43,514 bases of DNA, from contig JAYKIS010000080.1 of the NCBI GenBank assembly GCA_035286125.1, positions 1 through 43,514 on the forward strand, read 5' to 3'. Shown here in pieces: positions 1 through 7,600 of the stretch. The notes under the pieces were generated by a model. It had not been told where the DNA came from, did not search any database, and saw only the letters and a program-made list of their open reading frames with translations. The DNA comes from VGJW01 sp035286125. GTDB taxonomy: Bacteria; Cyanobacteriota; Sericytochromatia; S15B-MN24; VGJW01. Both the position numbers and the translations under genes were made by a program. Numbering within the stretch: position 1 is the first letter of the stretch; every line of letters starts with the position of its first letter.

Positions 1-1
1 C

Positions 2-118
2 CATGAGGCCAAGGCCCGCCCGCTTGGCTGGGACGAACCGCAGATCCTGGAAGCCGTGCGCATCGCAGCCGTCGTGGCATCCGTCTGCGTGGTCCTGTCG
101 GCCAGCGAGGCTGACTGA
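2..118 (+). CDS. AhpD/carboxymuconolactone decarboxylase-like protein, C-terminal fragment
   Basis: Only the last 38 residues are in the window; the gene starts to the left of it. The frame opens at the edge with H, then A four residues later and G four after that, followed by an EPQILEAVRIAAVV helix. This H-x3-A-x3-G spacing and the E-I-L-E-A helix are typical of the AhpD/CMD fold, where the H closes a CxxCxxxH redox motif. The CxxC part would lie just outside the window, so redox activity cannot be judged. It converges with the minus-strand operon that ends at 133. Identification from so short a piece is moderate. Confidence 0.6.
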   Translation, partial: HEAKARPLGWDEPQILEAVRIAAVVASVCVVLSASEAD

Positions 119-132
119 CAGGGAGGAAGCCC

Positions 133-441
133 TCAGCCGTCGGCAGAAGCCGCAGGCCCGGATTCCTGAGCCTGTGTCGCGGCATCGAAGTCTGGAAAGC
201 CGACATCGAAACCCAGTTTGAGAAACTCCTCTGCCTCGGTCTTGGCAGCAGGCGTACCCGGAAAGAGGACCAGGTCGATCCGGCTCGCATCCAGCCAACG
301 ATGCAGCGCGATGCCCACTTTCATGCCCTGTGCAAGGACCAAGTCCCGCAGTTCGGCCACCTTGGCGGACAACAATTCGAGATCCGCAGGCTCCGACAGG
401 TCGACGGTCATGCGGAGGAGGGGCTCAATCTGTCGGGACAA
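133..441 (-). CDS. small hypothetical protein, last gene of the TRAP/MFS operon
   Basis: The protein has 102 residues and starts with TTG. It begins 6 bases after the stop of the MFS gene, with a GGAGG sequence about 12 bases upstream that lies inside the end of that gene. The N-terminal half has alternating hydrophobic strands and one helix (TVDLSEPADLELLSAKVAELRDLV), then RIDLVLF. The C-terminal 20 residues are Ala/Gly-rich and look disordered. There is no signal peptide or membrane segment. I do not recognise a family. Tight spacing and same direction suggest co-transcription with the transporter genes; function unknown. Confidence 0.6.
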   Translation of the reverse strand: MSRQIEPLLRMTVDLSEPADLELLSAKVAELRDLVLAQGMKVGIALHRWLDASRIDLVLFPGTPAAKTEAEEFLKLGFDVGFPDFDAATQAQESGPAASADG

Positions 442-447
442 GACTTC

Positions 448-1716
448 TCAACCTCCGGCAGGCTGGACGATGGGTGCCTGCGCACCGCGCACGCCGAGTG
501 CAGGATGGCGCCGGAACACGGCAGCCGCCACGACAATGGCACCCGCGAAAAGGGTGGCACCCGCGAAGAAGGCAATGCCCGGCAGCGTGAACGAAAGGCC
601 CGGAGCGGTGGCCGAAGAGAACAGCCCGTTGGCCATGACGGGACCGATTACACCCGTCAGGCTGACGAGACTGGCCAAGGCGCCCTGCAGGCGGCCCTGC
701 TCGGCTGGCGGGACCTGCATCGAGATCAAGGCCTGAAGGGCAGGCCCTGACAATCCCCCGAGGGCAGCAACGGAAAGAATGGCATACATCATCCATCCTT
801 GGGTCGCGAGTCCATAGGCCACGAAGACCACAGCCGACCAGGCCATGCCCCAAAGGACGGCGCGACGTTCCCCCAGCGCAGGCATGATGCGCCGGATCAG
901 GCCTCCTTGAACGACGGCGGCCGAGACCCCGACCAGCGCCAGCGCAAAGCCATTTTCCGTAGGGGACCACCGGAACCGGTAGGTCGTGTAGACGACCCAG
1001 TTCGTCTGCAGGCACTGTTGGGCGAGGCTCGACAGAACCAGAACAGCCACCAGGCCTCGCCCCGCATCGAGCCTCCAGAGCATCGGCCAGCTACCCAATG
1101 GATTGAGGCGGTCCAGCGACACGGGACGCCGCTGATCGTCCGGCAGGGACTCCTTGACGACAAACAGGCCATAGACGGCATTGAGCGCGGCCAGGATGGC
1201 CGCCGCCCAGAAGGGAGTCCGCAGGCCGTGGCCGGAGAGCAGGCCTCCCAACGCCGGACCGAGGATGAAGCCAATGCCAAAGGCCGCACCCAGGAGCCCG
1301 AAATTCTTGGAACGGTCCTCGGGCGAGCTGAGATCGGCAATCGCCGTGCTCACGACGGAGAGACTGGCACCCGCAAGGCCTGCTGCCACGCGCGCAGCGA
1401 AGAGCATGTCGAGGCTGGTGGCGAGGGCCATGCCGACATAGCTCAGCGAGGTTCCGACGAGTGCGTAGAGCAGGATGGGCTTGCGTCCCCACGCATCCGA
1501 CAGGGCACCCAGGAAGGGAGCGGCCAGGAACTGCATGAACGTGAAGGAAGCGAACAGGTAGCCGACAGACGCGGCATGGGCCGAGGGATCGGCTCCCGGC
1601 GACAACTCGGCCACGAGGCCCGGGGTAATCGGCACGATGAGGCCGATGCCCATGATGTCCAGCAGCAGCGTGACAAACAGGAAGAACAGCGGGGAGGGAG
1701 CCTTGCGCGCGCTCAC
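448..1716 (-). CDS. MFS transporter, TetA-like DHA1 drug:proton antiporter family
   Basis: This 422-residue protein has about 12 predicted membrane segments. It opens with LDIMGIGLIVPITPGL, the first-helix pattern of the TetA-like DHA1 family. Between helices 2 and 3 is the MFS motif A, GALSDAWGRKP. Helix 5 carries GFILGPALGGLL, resembling the antiporter motif C. The family exports drugs or metabolites from the cytoplasm in exchange for protons; the substrate here cannot be told. The GTG start overlaps the TGA of dctM by four bases (GTGA), so the two are translationally coupled. Pairing an exporter with a TRAP importer is unusual. It may export a product of the imported compound, but that is inference. 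Confidence 0.88.
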   Translation of the reverse strand: MSARKAPSPLFFLFVTLLLDIMGIGLIVPITPGLVAELSPGADPSAHAASVGYLFASFTFMQFLAAPFLGALSDAWGRKPILLYALVGTSLSYVGMALATSLDMLFAARVAAGLAGASLSVVSTAIADLSSPEDRSKNFGLLGAAFGIGFILGPALGGLLSGHGLRTPFWAAAILAALNAVYGLFVVKESLPDDQRRPVSLDRLNPLGSWPMLWRLDAGRGLVAVLVLSSLAQQCLQTNWVVYTTYRFRWSPTENGFALALVGVSAAVVQGGLIRRIMPALGERRAVLWGMAWSAVVFVAYGLATQGWMMYAILSVAALGGLSGPALQALISMQVPPAEQGRLQGALASLVSLTGVIGPVMANGLFSSATAPGLSFTLPGIAFFAGATLFAGAIVVAAAVFRRHPALGVRGAQAPIVQPAGG

Positions 1717-2987
1717 GGCTGAACGATTCCGAGGAGCCAGAGCGAGATGGACGGCACGTAGGTCACCAAGGCAAGGACCACGAGGGTCGCAAGAAGGAAG
1801 GGCAAGGTGGCGCGGTAGAGGGCCATGATGGGCTGATTGAATCGGAACGAGGCCACGAAGAGATTGAGCCCCATCGGTGGCAGGCTGTAGCCGATCTCGA
1901 GGTTCATCAGGAAGACGATGCCCAGGTGGACGGGGTCAACTCCGTAGTTGGCCGCGAGCGGCAGGATCAGCGGCAGGACCACGAGGATTGCCGAGAACAC
2001 GTCGAGCAGAGCCGCCACGACCAGCAGGAAGATATTCAGGACCAGCAGGAAAGTGATCTTATTGGTAATGAAAGGCTCGATAGCCTGGAACAAGTGGTCC
2101 GGGACCTCGCGGTCGACCAGCAGGTTCGTCAGACCCAGCGCAGCCCCGATGATGATGAGGATGCCCCCGACCAGGACCATCGATTCACGGATGACCCGGG
2201 GCACGTCGCGCCGCCAATGGAGGTCCTTGTAGATGAAAACCTCCACGATGAAGACATAGAGTGCCATGGTGACGGCCGCCTCGGCTGCCGTAAGGAAGCC
2301 CCCGTAAATCCCCCCGAAGATGATGAAGGGAACCGGAATCTCCCAGGCGGCTGCCTTGATTGCCCGTACAGCCTCGTCGAGGCGAAAGGGGATGCGCTCC
2401 GTTGGGCCGCGCCCGCCCAAGAACAGGCAAAGCATCAGGGCGGCGGCAAGGTCAAGCACGCCCGGCACGACGCCCGCAATGAACAGCTTGCCGATGTCGA
2501 CCTGCGCGATGACGCCGTAGATGATGATGGGAAGAGAGGGCGGGAAAAGCAGGCCGCGGCTGCCCCCCGTCGTCAGCAGGCCGAGCGCGAAGCGTTCGGT
2601 GTACCCCTCGCGGAGCAGGGCGGGCAGCAACAAGCCGCCCAGCGCAATGACCGTGACGCCGGAAACGCCCGTGAAGACGGTGAAGAAAGCGCACGAGAGC
2701 AGCGCCACGATGGCGACACCGCCCGGCAACCAGCCGACCAGTGCCTTGGTGAGGTCGATCAGGCGGACGCTGGTCCTGGCTTCCGCCATCAGGTAGCCCG
2801 CAAAGGTGAACAGCGGGATGGCGATGAACATCGGCTGCTCGGCGATCTTCACGAACTCGGTGAAGAGGATGGCAGCATCCTGGCCGTCGGCGAGGAAGCC
2901 AAGCACCGTGATCAGCGACAGGATGACGAAGAGCGGCGCACCCAGCAGCGTGGCGAGGGTCAACCCGATTCCCGCAGCCCACGCCAT
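1713..2987 (-). CDS. dctM: TRAP transporter large permease subunit DctM
   Basis: The protein has 424 residues and belongs to the DctM/ion-transporter superfamily. It forms the transport channel of a sodium-driven TRAP importer in the inner membrane, with DctQ and the binding protein DctP. I chose the ATG at 2987 because it gives MAWAAGIGLTLATLLGAPLF, the usual hydrophobic start, and lies one base after the DctQ stop. A longer in-frame extension upstream (to 3053) only overlaps dctQ. Many hydrophobic helices follow, with the conserved GGSRGLLFPPSLPIIIYG segment in the middle and GIVFLMNLEIGYSLPPMGLN near the C-terminus, both typical of DctM. It ends overlapping the MFS gene by four bases. Confidence 0.93.
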   Translation of the reverse strand: MAWAAGIGLTLATLLGAPLFVILSLITVLGFLADGQDAAILFTEFVKIAEQPMFIAIPLFTFAGYLMAEARTSVRLIDLTKALVGWLPGGVAIVALLSCAFFTVFTGVSGVTVIALGGLLLPALLREGYTERFALGLLTTGGSRGLLFPPSLPIIIYGVIAQVDIGKLFIAGVVPGVLDLAAALMLCLFLGGRGPTERIPFRLDEAVRAIKAAAWEIPVPFIIFGGIYGGFLTAAEAAVTMALYVFIVEVFIYKDLHWRRDVPRVIRESMVLVGGILIIIGAALGLTNLLVDREVPDHLFQAIEPFITNKITFLLVLNIFLLVVAALLDVFSAILVVLPLILPLAANYGVDPVHLGIVFLMNLEIGYSLPPMGLNLFVASFRFNQPIMALYRATLPFLLATLVVLALVTYVPSISLWLLGIVQP

Positions 2988-2988
2988 G

Positions 2989-3594
2989 TCAGTTGCCCTT
3001 CTCGCGAAGCAGGGCGGCCTCGGCCCGGGGGAAACACAGAAGCAGGCCGTCATTCAGGGCCAGCAAGGTGAACCTGAAACCCATCACCGCAAGGGCAACC
3101 GGAAAAGCAATCTGGAACTGGGCCTGTGTGATGCCGAAGGCGACCTCTTCACCCCCGTGCGCCAACTCGTCGCGCAGGTAGGGCACGACGATCACCAGCA
3201 GCCAGAGGCACGTGATGCCCGAGAGTGCCTCGGCGATGACTTCTGCCCCACGACGCAGGCCCTCGGGCAGGACGCGGACCAGGGCATCCATCGCGAGATG
3301 GCGCCGGGCATGCGTGGCCGTCATCGCACCGAACAGACCCGTCAGCAGGACCAGATGGCGCAACAGGCCGTCCGCCCACGACCAACCGGACTGGAAGAAC
3401 TCGCGCAGGACCACCTGACCGAGCCCCAGAAAGATCATCCCGGCAAGAAGCAGACCCAGCACTCCGACCTCCGCCGCCACCAACCATCGGTCGAGGCGGA
3501 AAAGCGGGGCCAGCAGCGGAAGCTCGAGGCGGGCCGACCCCGCACCGGCATCCGCCCCTTCCGGGGCTACGGCGCCCCCGATCGGTCCTGTCAC
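2989..3594 (-). CDS. dctQ: TRAP transporter small permease subunit DctQ
   Basis: The protein has about 201 residues. It has four predicted membrane helices (VAAEVGVLGLLLAGMIFLGL, LRHLVLLTGLFGAMTAT, LSGITCLWLLVIVVPYL, FQIAFPVALAVMGFRF). The conserved DctQ feature W-x-D-x-x-x-R-x-x-x-x-x-x-x-x-x-x-A appears in SWADGLLRHLVLLTGLFGA, followed by ATHARRHLAMDAL. A longer open frame reaches 3675, but it overlaps dctP. The GTG at 3594, four bases after the dctP stop, is the likelier start; no strong ribosome binding site is visible. DctQ is the small membrane subunit that associates with DctM. Gene order tatT-dctP-dctQ-dctM supports the call. Confidence 0.88.
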   Translation of the reverse strand: MTGPIGGAVAPEGADAGAGSARLELPLLAPLFRLDRWLVAAEVGVLGLLLAGMIFLGLGQVVLREFFQSGWSWADGLLRHLVLLTGLFGAMTATHARRHLAMDALVRVLPEGLRRGAEVIAEALSGITCLWLLVIVVPYLRDELAHGGEEVAFGITQAQFQIAFPVALAVMGFRFTLLALNDGLLLCFPRAEAALLREKGN

Positions 3595-3598
3595 GCGG

Positions 3599-4591
3599 CT
3601 AGCGCCCCGCAGCCTGGCGGACCTGACGCAGCAAGTCGGCCGGATAAAGCGAACCGACCAATTCGTCCGCCACACGGTCCGCCGCCTGCCGAACCCGCTT
3701 GCGGTCCTCGGCGGGCAGGGACGTCAGCTGCACACCCTGGCGCTTGAGGGCCTCGAGGGCCTTGCGATTGTCTTCCCGGCCCTCACGTACGAGCGTCTCG
3801 CAGTGACGACGCGACGCTTCGCGGAGCACCCGTTGCTGCTCTGGGGAGAGGCCATCCCAGGCCTTTCGCGTCACGACCAGCGCGCCGACCGACTGCGTCA
3901 GGCGGAAGTCAAGCGCGTAGCGGACCTTGGAGTTCCACTGCAGCGCCACGAGCCCCTGCGGAGAGTTGTAGACACCATCGACCATGCCGGTCTGAAGGGA
4001 AGTCAGGACGCTCGTGATCGCCAGTGGCGTCGGCTGGAGCCCAAGCTCCTTGAAGATCGCCTCAGCAAGACGGTCATTATCCCACATCCACATGCGGGTT
4101 CCCTTGAAGTCCGCAAGCCGCCGGATCGGCTTGTTGGTGAAGACGTGCACGGGACCGACCTCGGCCCAGCCGAGCAACACGTGGCCCTTCTCCCCCAGAC
4201 GCGCACCCAGTTGGTCCTCGACCTTGGCCGTGACCCTGTCGACGTCGGCATCCGAGTCGTAAAGCATGGGCAGCTCGAGAACACGGACCTGGGGTTCGAT
4301 GAGACCCAGTCCCATGCCGGTGAGCGCAGCGCCCTGCAACTGGCCGCGCCGCATCTTGCGGACGACGTCCGGCTCGTCTCCCATGACGCCGCCGCCGATG
4401 AAGCGAATGCGAATCTCGCCCGACGTCTTGTCGGAGACCTCGTCGCTGATGCGCTTGAAGGTCTGGTCCCACTTGGAACCTGGCGGCGCGAGGAAGGCAA
4501 TCTTGAGCGTCCTGGCAGCCAGGGCAGCAGGTGCCTGCAGGACGACGAGGCTGCCGATGACAGCAGCGGCAAGCATACGGGACAGGTTCAT
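3599..4591 (-). CDS. dctP: TRAP transporter substrate-binding protein DctP
   Basis: The protein has 330 residues. The ATG at 4591 has a GGAGG about 7 bases upstream and gives a clear signal peptide (MNLSRMLAAAVIGSLVV...APAALA). The mature part begins TLKIAFLAPPGSKWDQTFKR, the usual first strand and helix of the family. The central VFTNKPIRRLADFKGTRMW and the following helix match the DctP core, where an Arg usually binds a substrate carboxylate. The protein is expected in the periplasm, delivering a substrate, commonly an organic acid, to DctQM. The adjacent TatT protein suggests the TPR-associated TRAP type, whose ligands may be hydrophobic. The exact substrate cannot be read from sequence. 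Confidence 0.92.
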   Translation of the reverse strand: MNLSRMLAAAVIGSLVVLQAPAALAARTLKIAFLAPPGSKWDQTFKRISDEVSDKTSGEIRIRFIGGGVMGDEPDVVRKMRRGQLQGAALTGMGLGLIEPQVRVLELPMLYDSDADVDRVTAKVEDQLGARLGEKGHVLLGWAEVGPVHVFTNKPIRRLADFKGTRMWMWDNDRLAEAIFKELGLQPTPLAITSVLTSLQTGMVDGVYNSPQGLVALQWNSKVRYALDFRLTQSVGALVVTRKAWDGLSPEQQRVLREASRRHCETLVREGREDNRKALEALKRQGVQLTSLPAEDRKRVRQAADRVADELVGSLYPADLLRQVRQAAGR

Positions 4592-4596
4592 GGTCT

Positions 4597-5658
4597 CTAC
4601 CTCCGAGGCTTCTGACGAGGGGCCACCGGCACACGGTTCCGCACGGCCGGCACTGGCGTGCTCCGGACCCTGGGCGAGGGCGTCGGGGATGGGGCAGGGA
4701 CGGCCTCGGCGTCCGAAGCGTCGAAGCCTGCATCTTCGGCTGCTTCGAGATCGAAACAGTCCGCGATCCGATCGAGCAGGACCCGCGCCCGACGTTGCGC
4801 CAGAAGGTTCGCAAGGCGCTCTTCCGGCAGGACGTCGGCCGGCGTCGCGAGGACCGCCTCGAGTACCTTGCGGAACTCGGCCGCGTCCTGAGTCTGGACG
4901 CAACCGTACTGCGCATAGAGGACATCCGTCATCAGGAATCGCCCGCCCGAGGCCTCGCGTGCCTTTGACCACGCAGCCCTGGCCGCGACGGGATCCCCGC
5001 CGAGGAGCGTCGGCCTCGAGGCATACCGCACCATGAGGAAGGCCTGAGCACCGCCGTGGTAGTAGCCCGGCGCCAGCTCCTCGACGCGCCGCATCATCAT
5101 CTCGGCCTTCTCGAACTCGGCACTCAGCTCGATGTCGTCGAAGGAGAGAAGGGCAAGCTGGCCCCAGTTGTAGGCCATCCAGAACAGGGCAGGCACCTCG
5201 GGGAGACCGGCCGAGGCCACGGCTGTCCGGAAGACCTCGAGGTCGCCGTCGACACCGGCCACGAAGCCCGGCAGCGACGTCAGGCCGCGCATCGCATAGG
5301 CACGTCCCTCACGAAAGGCCTTCCGCGCCTGGGCCAACGCCTCCTGCGGCGGCTCGAAACCGGGCGTGAGCACCGGGTCGAGGTAGCCCAGCGCATAGCC
5401 ACCGAGCGCCTGGGCCGCGGCGACGTTGACCGGCGCATGATCCGGAGCAAGGTCGGCGAGGAAGCGCAGCTGCGCAAGATTGCCCGGGATGTCGACGCGC
5501 GACCGCTCCGCATCCCCGGAGGCGAACATCTCCGCACTTCGCCAACGCACGACAGGCATGGCGGCCCCGGCCAGCAGCGCGCATCCGGGCAAGGTCGTCA
5601 GCGTGGCGAGGATCGCAAGGCGAGCGGCAAGCGCACGGGAATCAAAGTGGCGTGGCAC
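4597..5658 (-). CDS. tatT: TatT-family TRAP transporter T-component lipoprotein
   Basis: The protein has 353 residues. The N-terminus has a lipoprotein signal with lipobox LPGC near residues 24-27. The body is helical and TPR-like (RFLADLAPDHAPVNVAAAQ..., ALFWMAYNWGQLALL, MMRRVEELAPGYYHGGAQAF), matching the TatT family of TPR lipoproteins that trimerise and bind the TRAP binding protein, described for Treponema pallidum Tp0956. It lies five bases upstream of dctP, first in the operon. The start is GTG at 5658 with a weak ribosome site. The last 40 or so residues are a Pro/Arg-rich tail (PSPTPSPRVRSTPVP...), which is an addition to the core. Family assignment is from the sequence pattern and gene order, not a search. 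Confidence 0.82.
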   Translation of the reverse strand: MPRHFDSRALAARLAILATLTTLPGCALLAGAAMPVVRWRSAEMFASGDAERSRVDIPGNLAQLRFLADLAPDHAPVNVAAAQALGGYALGYLDPVLTPGFEPPQEALAQARKAFREGRAYAMRGLTSLPGFVAGVDGDLEVFRTAVASAGLPEVPALFWMAYNWGQLALLSFDDIELSAEFEKAEMMMRRVEELAPGYYHGGAQAFLMVRYASRPTLLGGDPVAARAAWSKAREASGGRFLMTDVLYAQYGCVQTQDAAEFRKVLEAVLATPADVLPEERLANLLAQRRARVLLDRIADCFDLEAAEDAGFDASDAEAVPAPSPTPSPRVRSTPVPAVRNRVPVAPRQKPRR

Positions 5659-5803
5659 GCCAAAAGGTTAGGACACGGGGGGCTGCTTGTCCAACACCTT
5701 GCGGGCGACCCATCCTGCACAAACAGGGACGCAAGATACACGGCGGAGATGGGGATAACAGGAGGGAAGACTGTTTGCCTCAGCTTTTCGGGAGTCCCCC
5801 AGC

Positions 5804-7546
5804 ATGTCCGAAATCCATAACCGCGGGTCCGTCCATCGCCTCGGGCGCGTCGGCCAGGTCCGGGCCTCGCTCGACCAGGCGCTGCGCGCTGCCGAACCGC
5901 GGCTTGAGGCAGACCAGACCGAGTTGCGGTCCTCGCCCGTTGCGCGCGGGTCCAGCGTCAAGGACCAGATCCTCGCTCTGGATGGCAGGCGTCGGGATAC
6001 CCGTGACCGCATCGACGCCGTGGCGGGCCAGTTGGCCAAGGCCCAGCAGATTCAGGAGCGCCTCGAACAGGAGATTGAGGCCAAGCGCCGAGACCTGGCC
6101 GAACTCGAGCGGCGCGGTGCAGGACTCGAGGATGCCAAGGCCCGCCTCGAGGCGGACCTGGATCAGGATCTGCGGAAACTCGAGGGTCTCGAGCAGCGTG
6201 TTCGCGACCTGAAGGCCGAGGCCAAGGCCCTCGCGGCGCAGGGGAACGAACTGGCCGAGGCCCATCGGGAGGCCTTCGTGAAGGCGCGGACGGCCAAGGC
6301 CTACTACGACTACCTGAAGGGTCTGGACCCGCGCACCTTGCCGGACGGTGCCCTCCAGCGGGCCGAGCGCGAGTGGCGGTCGGCCGAGGCGGCAGCGGCG
6401 GAGAAGGGCCTCAAGACCGGTGAGACCGACATCGCCCGCAACAGGGACGCACGGGATGGCAACGCTCGGGCAACCGGCAGGGCAGAGCGTGACGTGACGT
6501 CACAGCAAGGCATCGTGGCCCGGATCGGCGAGGCCGTCGCCAAGGCACGGGCCGAACTGCTGGGCGTTCGCCAGAAGGCAGGGGAGCTTGAGCAGCGCAC
6601 CCGTGCCCAGGAGCAGGAGGCTTCGGCCAATCTCGACGAGATTCGCGCCGCGCGCGGCAAGATTGATGATCTGGGTCGCTCGCTCAATCGCTTGACCCAG
6701 GAGAGGAACACCCTTCTCGAGCGGGCGCTCGATGCCGACCAGCGCACTCTGGCCAAGATCCGTCGCGAGGAGCAGACGCTCGCGGCCGAGACGGAGCGGG
6801 TCAAGGACGCCATTCGCGCCGCACAGGACGTGTTCGATCGGGCCATGGCTCGGCGGGATGCCCTGAAGGGCGAGCAGGCCGAACTGGCGCGGCAGTTGGC
6901 CGAGCTTCAGGCCGAGCTGCGCCGGTTGGGCGAAGAGCGCGGACACACCCAGGGCGAAATTTCCGGTGCCAAGGAAGGCGTGGCACGAGCGGCCGACGCC
7001 ATCAGGCGCCTGGAGGGCAACGATCAGACCCTGGTCCAGCGCGGCAACGACTTGAGTGACACCCGCTTCGACCTCCTGCGCGAACAGGCCGGTCTCGATC
7101 GACTTGCCCAGCTTGACCCCGACCAGCTCTCCGAGCGCGATCGCCAACGGCTTGCGAGGCGCCCCGAGCTCGAGCGCCGGATCGCGGACCTGACCAGCCG
7201 AATCTCGGACCTCAACGGCAAGCGGCAAGACGTCGCCCGCGAGATCGACGGCCAGGAGCAGCGCATCGCCGAAGCCAAGCAGCGCATCGCCGGTGCGCAA
7301 CGTCGCCTGGCGCGCATCGAGCAAACCATCGACAAGGACAGCGCGACGGCCAGCCGGGCGCGTGAAGAGTTGCGTGCGGCCGAAGACGAACTGCGCAGCG
7401 CGACGGAAGGGGCCCGGAAGGCTCTGGCCGCGCAGGACAAGCTGCGCGGGGATCTCGAGGACATCGGCCGCGAGCAGCGTCAATTGCTGGGCGCCCGAGA
7501 GCAGGTGCTCCGGGAGATCCAGGATCTGCTGTCCCTGCGGGAGTAG
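5804..7546 (+). CDS. long coiled-coil protein of unknown function
   Basis: The protein has 580 residues and no signal peptide or membrane segment. From about residue 50 to the end it is almost entirely heptad-type helix rich in Glu, Arg, Ala, Lys and Leu (EQEIEAKRRDLAELERRGAG and similar), as in SMC or myosin-like coiled coils. One break occurs near residues 166-185, where YYDYLKGLDPRTLPDGALQR contains prolines and aromatics; this may be a hinge. No Walker motifs are present, so it is not an SMC ATPase. A GGAG lies about 9 bases before the ATG. It is divergent from tatT across a 145-base gap. A structural or scaffold role in the cytoplasm is possible but is only inference. Confidence 0.8.
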   Translation: MSEIHNRGSVHRLGRVGQVRASLDQALRAAEPRLEADQTELRSSPVARGSSVKDQILALDGRRRDTRDRIDAVAGQLAKAQQIQERLEQEIEAKRRDLAELERRGAGLEDAKARLEADLDQDLRKLEGLEQRVRDLKAEAKALAAQGNELAEAHREAFVKARTAKAYYDYLKGLDPRTLPDGALQRAEREWRSAEAAAAEKGLKTGETDIARNRDARDGNARATGRAERDVTSQQGIVARIGEAVAKARAELLGVRQKAGELEQRTRAQEQEASANLDEIRAARGKIDDLGRSLNRLTQERNTLLERALDADQRTLAKIRREEQTLAAETERVKDAIRAAQDVFDRAMARRDALKGEQAELARQLAELQAELRRLGEERGHTQGEISGAKEGVARAADAIRRLEGNDQTLVQRGNDLSDTRFDLLREQAGLDRLAQLDPDQLSERDRQRLARRPELERRIADLTSRISDLNGKRQDVAREIDGQEQRIAEAKQRIAGAQRRLARIEQTIDKDSATASRAREELRAAEDELRSATEGARKALAAQDKLRGDLEDIGREQRQLLGAREQVLREIQDLLSLRE

Positions 7547-7562
7547 GCTCGGTCATGCTCCC

Positions 7563-7600
7563 GATGCCGGGGTATGCTGCAAGCAGCATGCCCCGGCATC
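7563..7600 (+). terminator. long near-perfect hairpin at the coiled-coil/protease gene junction
   Basis: Two 18-base arms (7563-7580 and 7583-7600) are complementary except for one G-T wobble, separated by AA. The hairpin begins 16 bases after the coiled-coil stop codon. No T-run follows (ATTGCTTCAG), so it is a weak candidate for an intrinsic terminator. The preferred start codon of the protease (7588) lies inside the downstream arm, so the structure could also limit translation of that gene. Confidence 0.6.
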
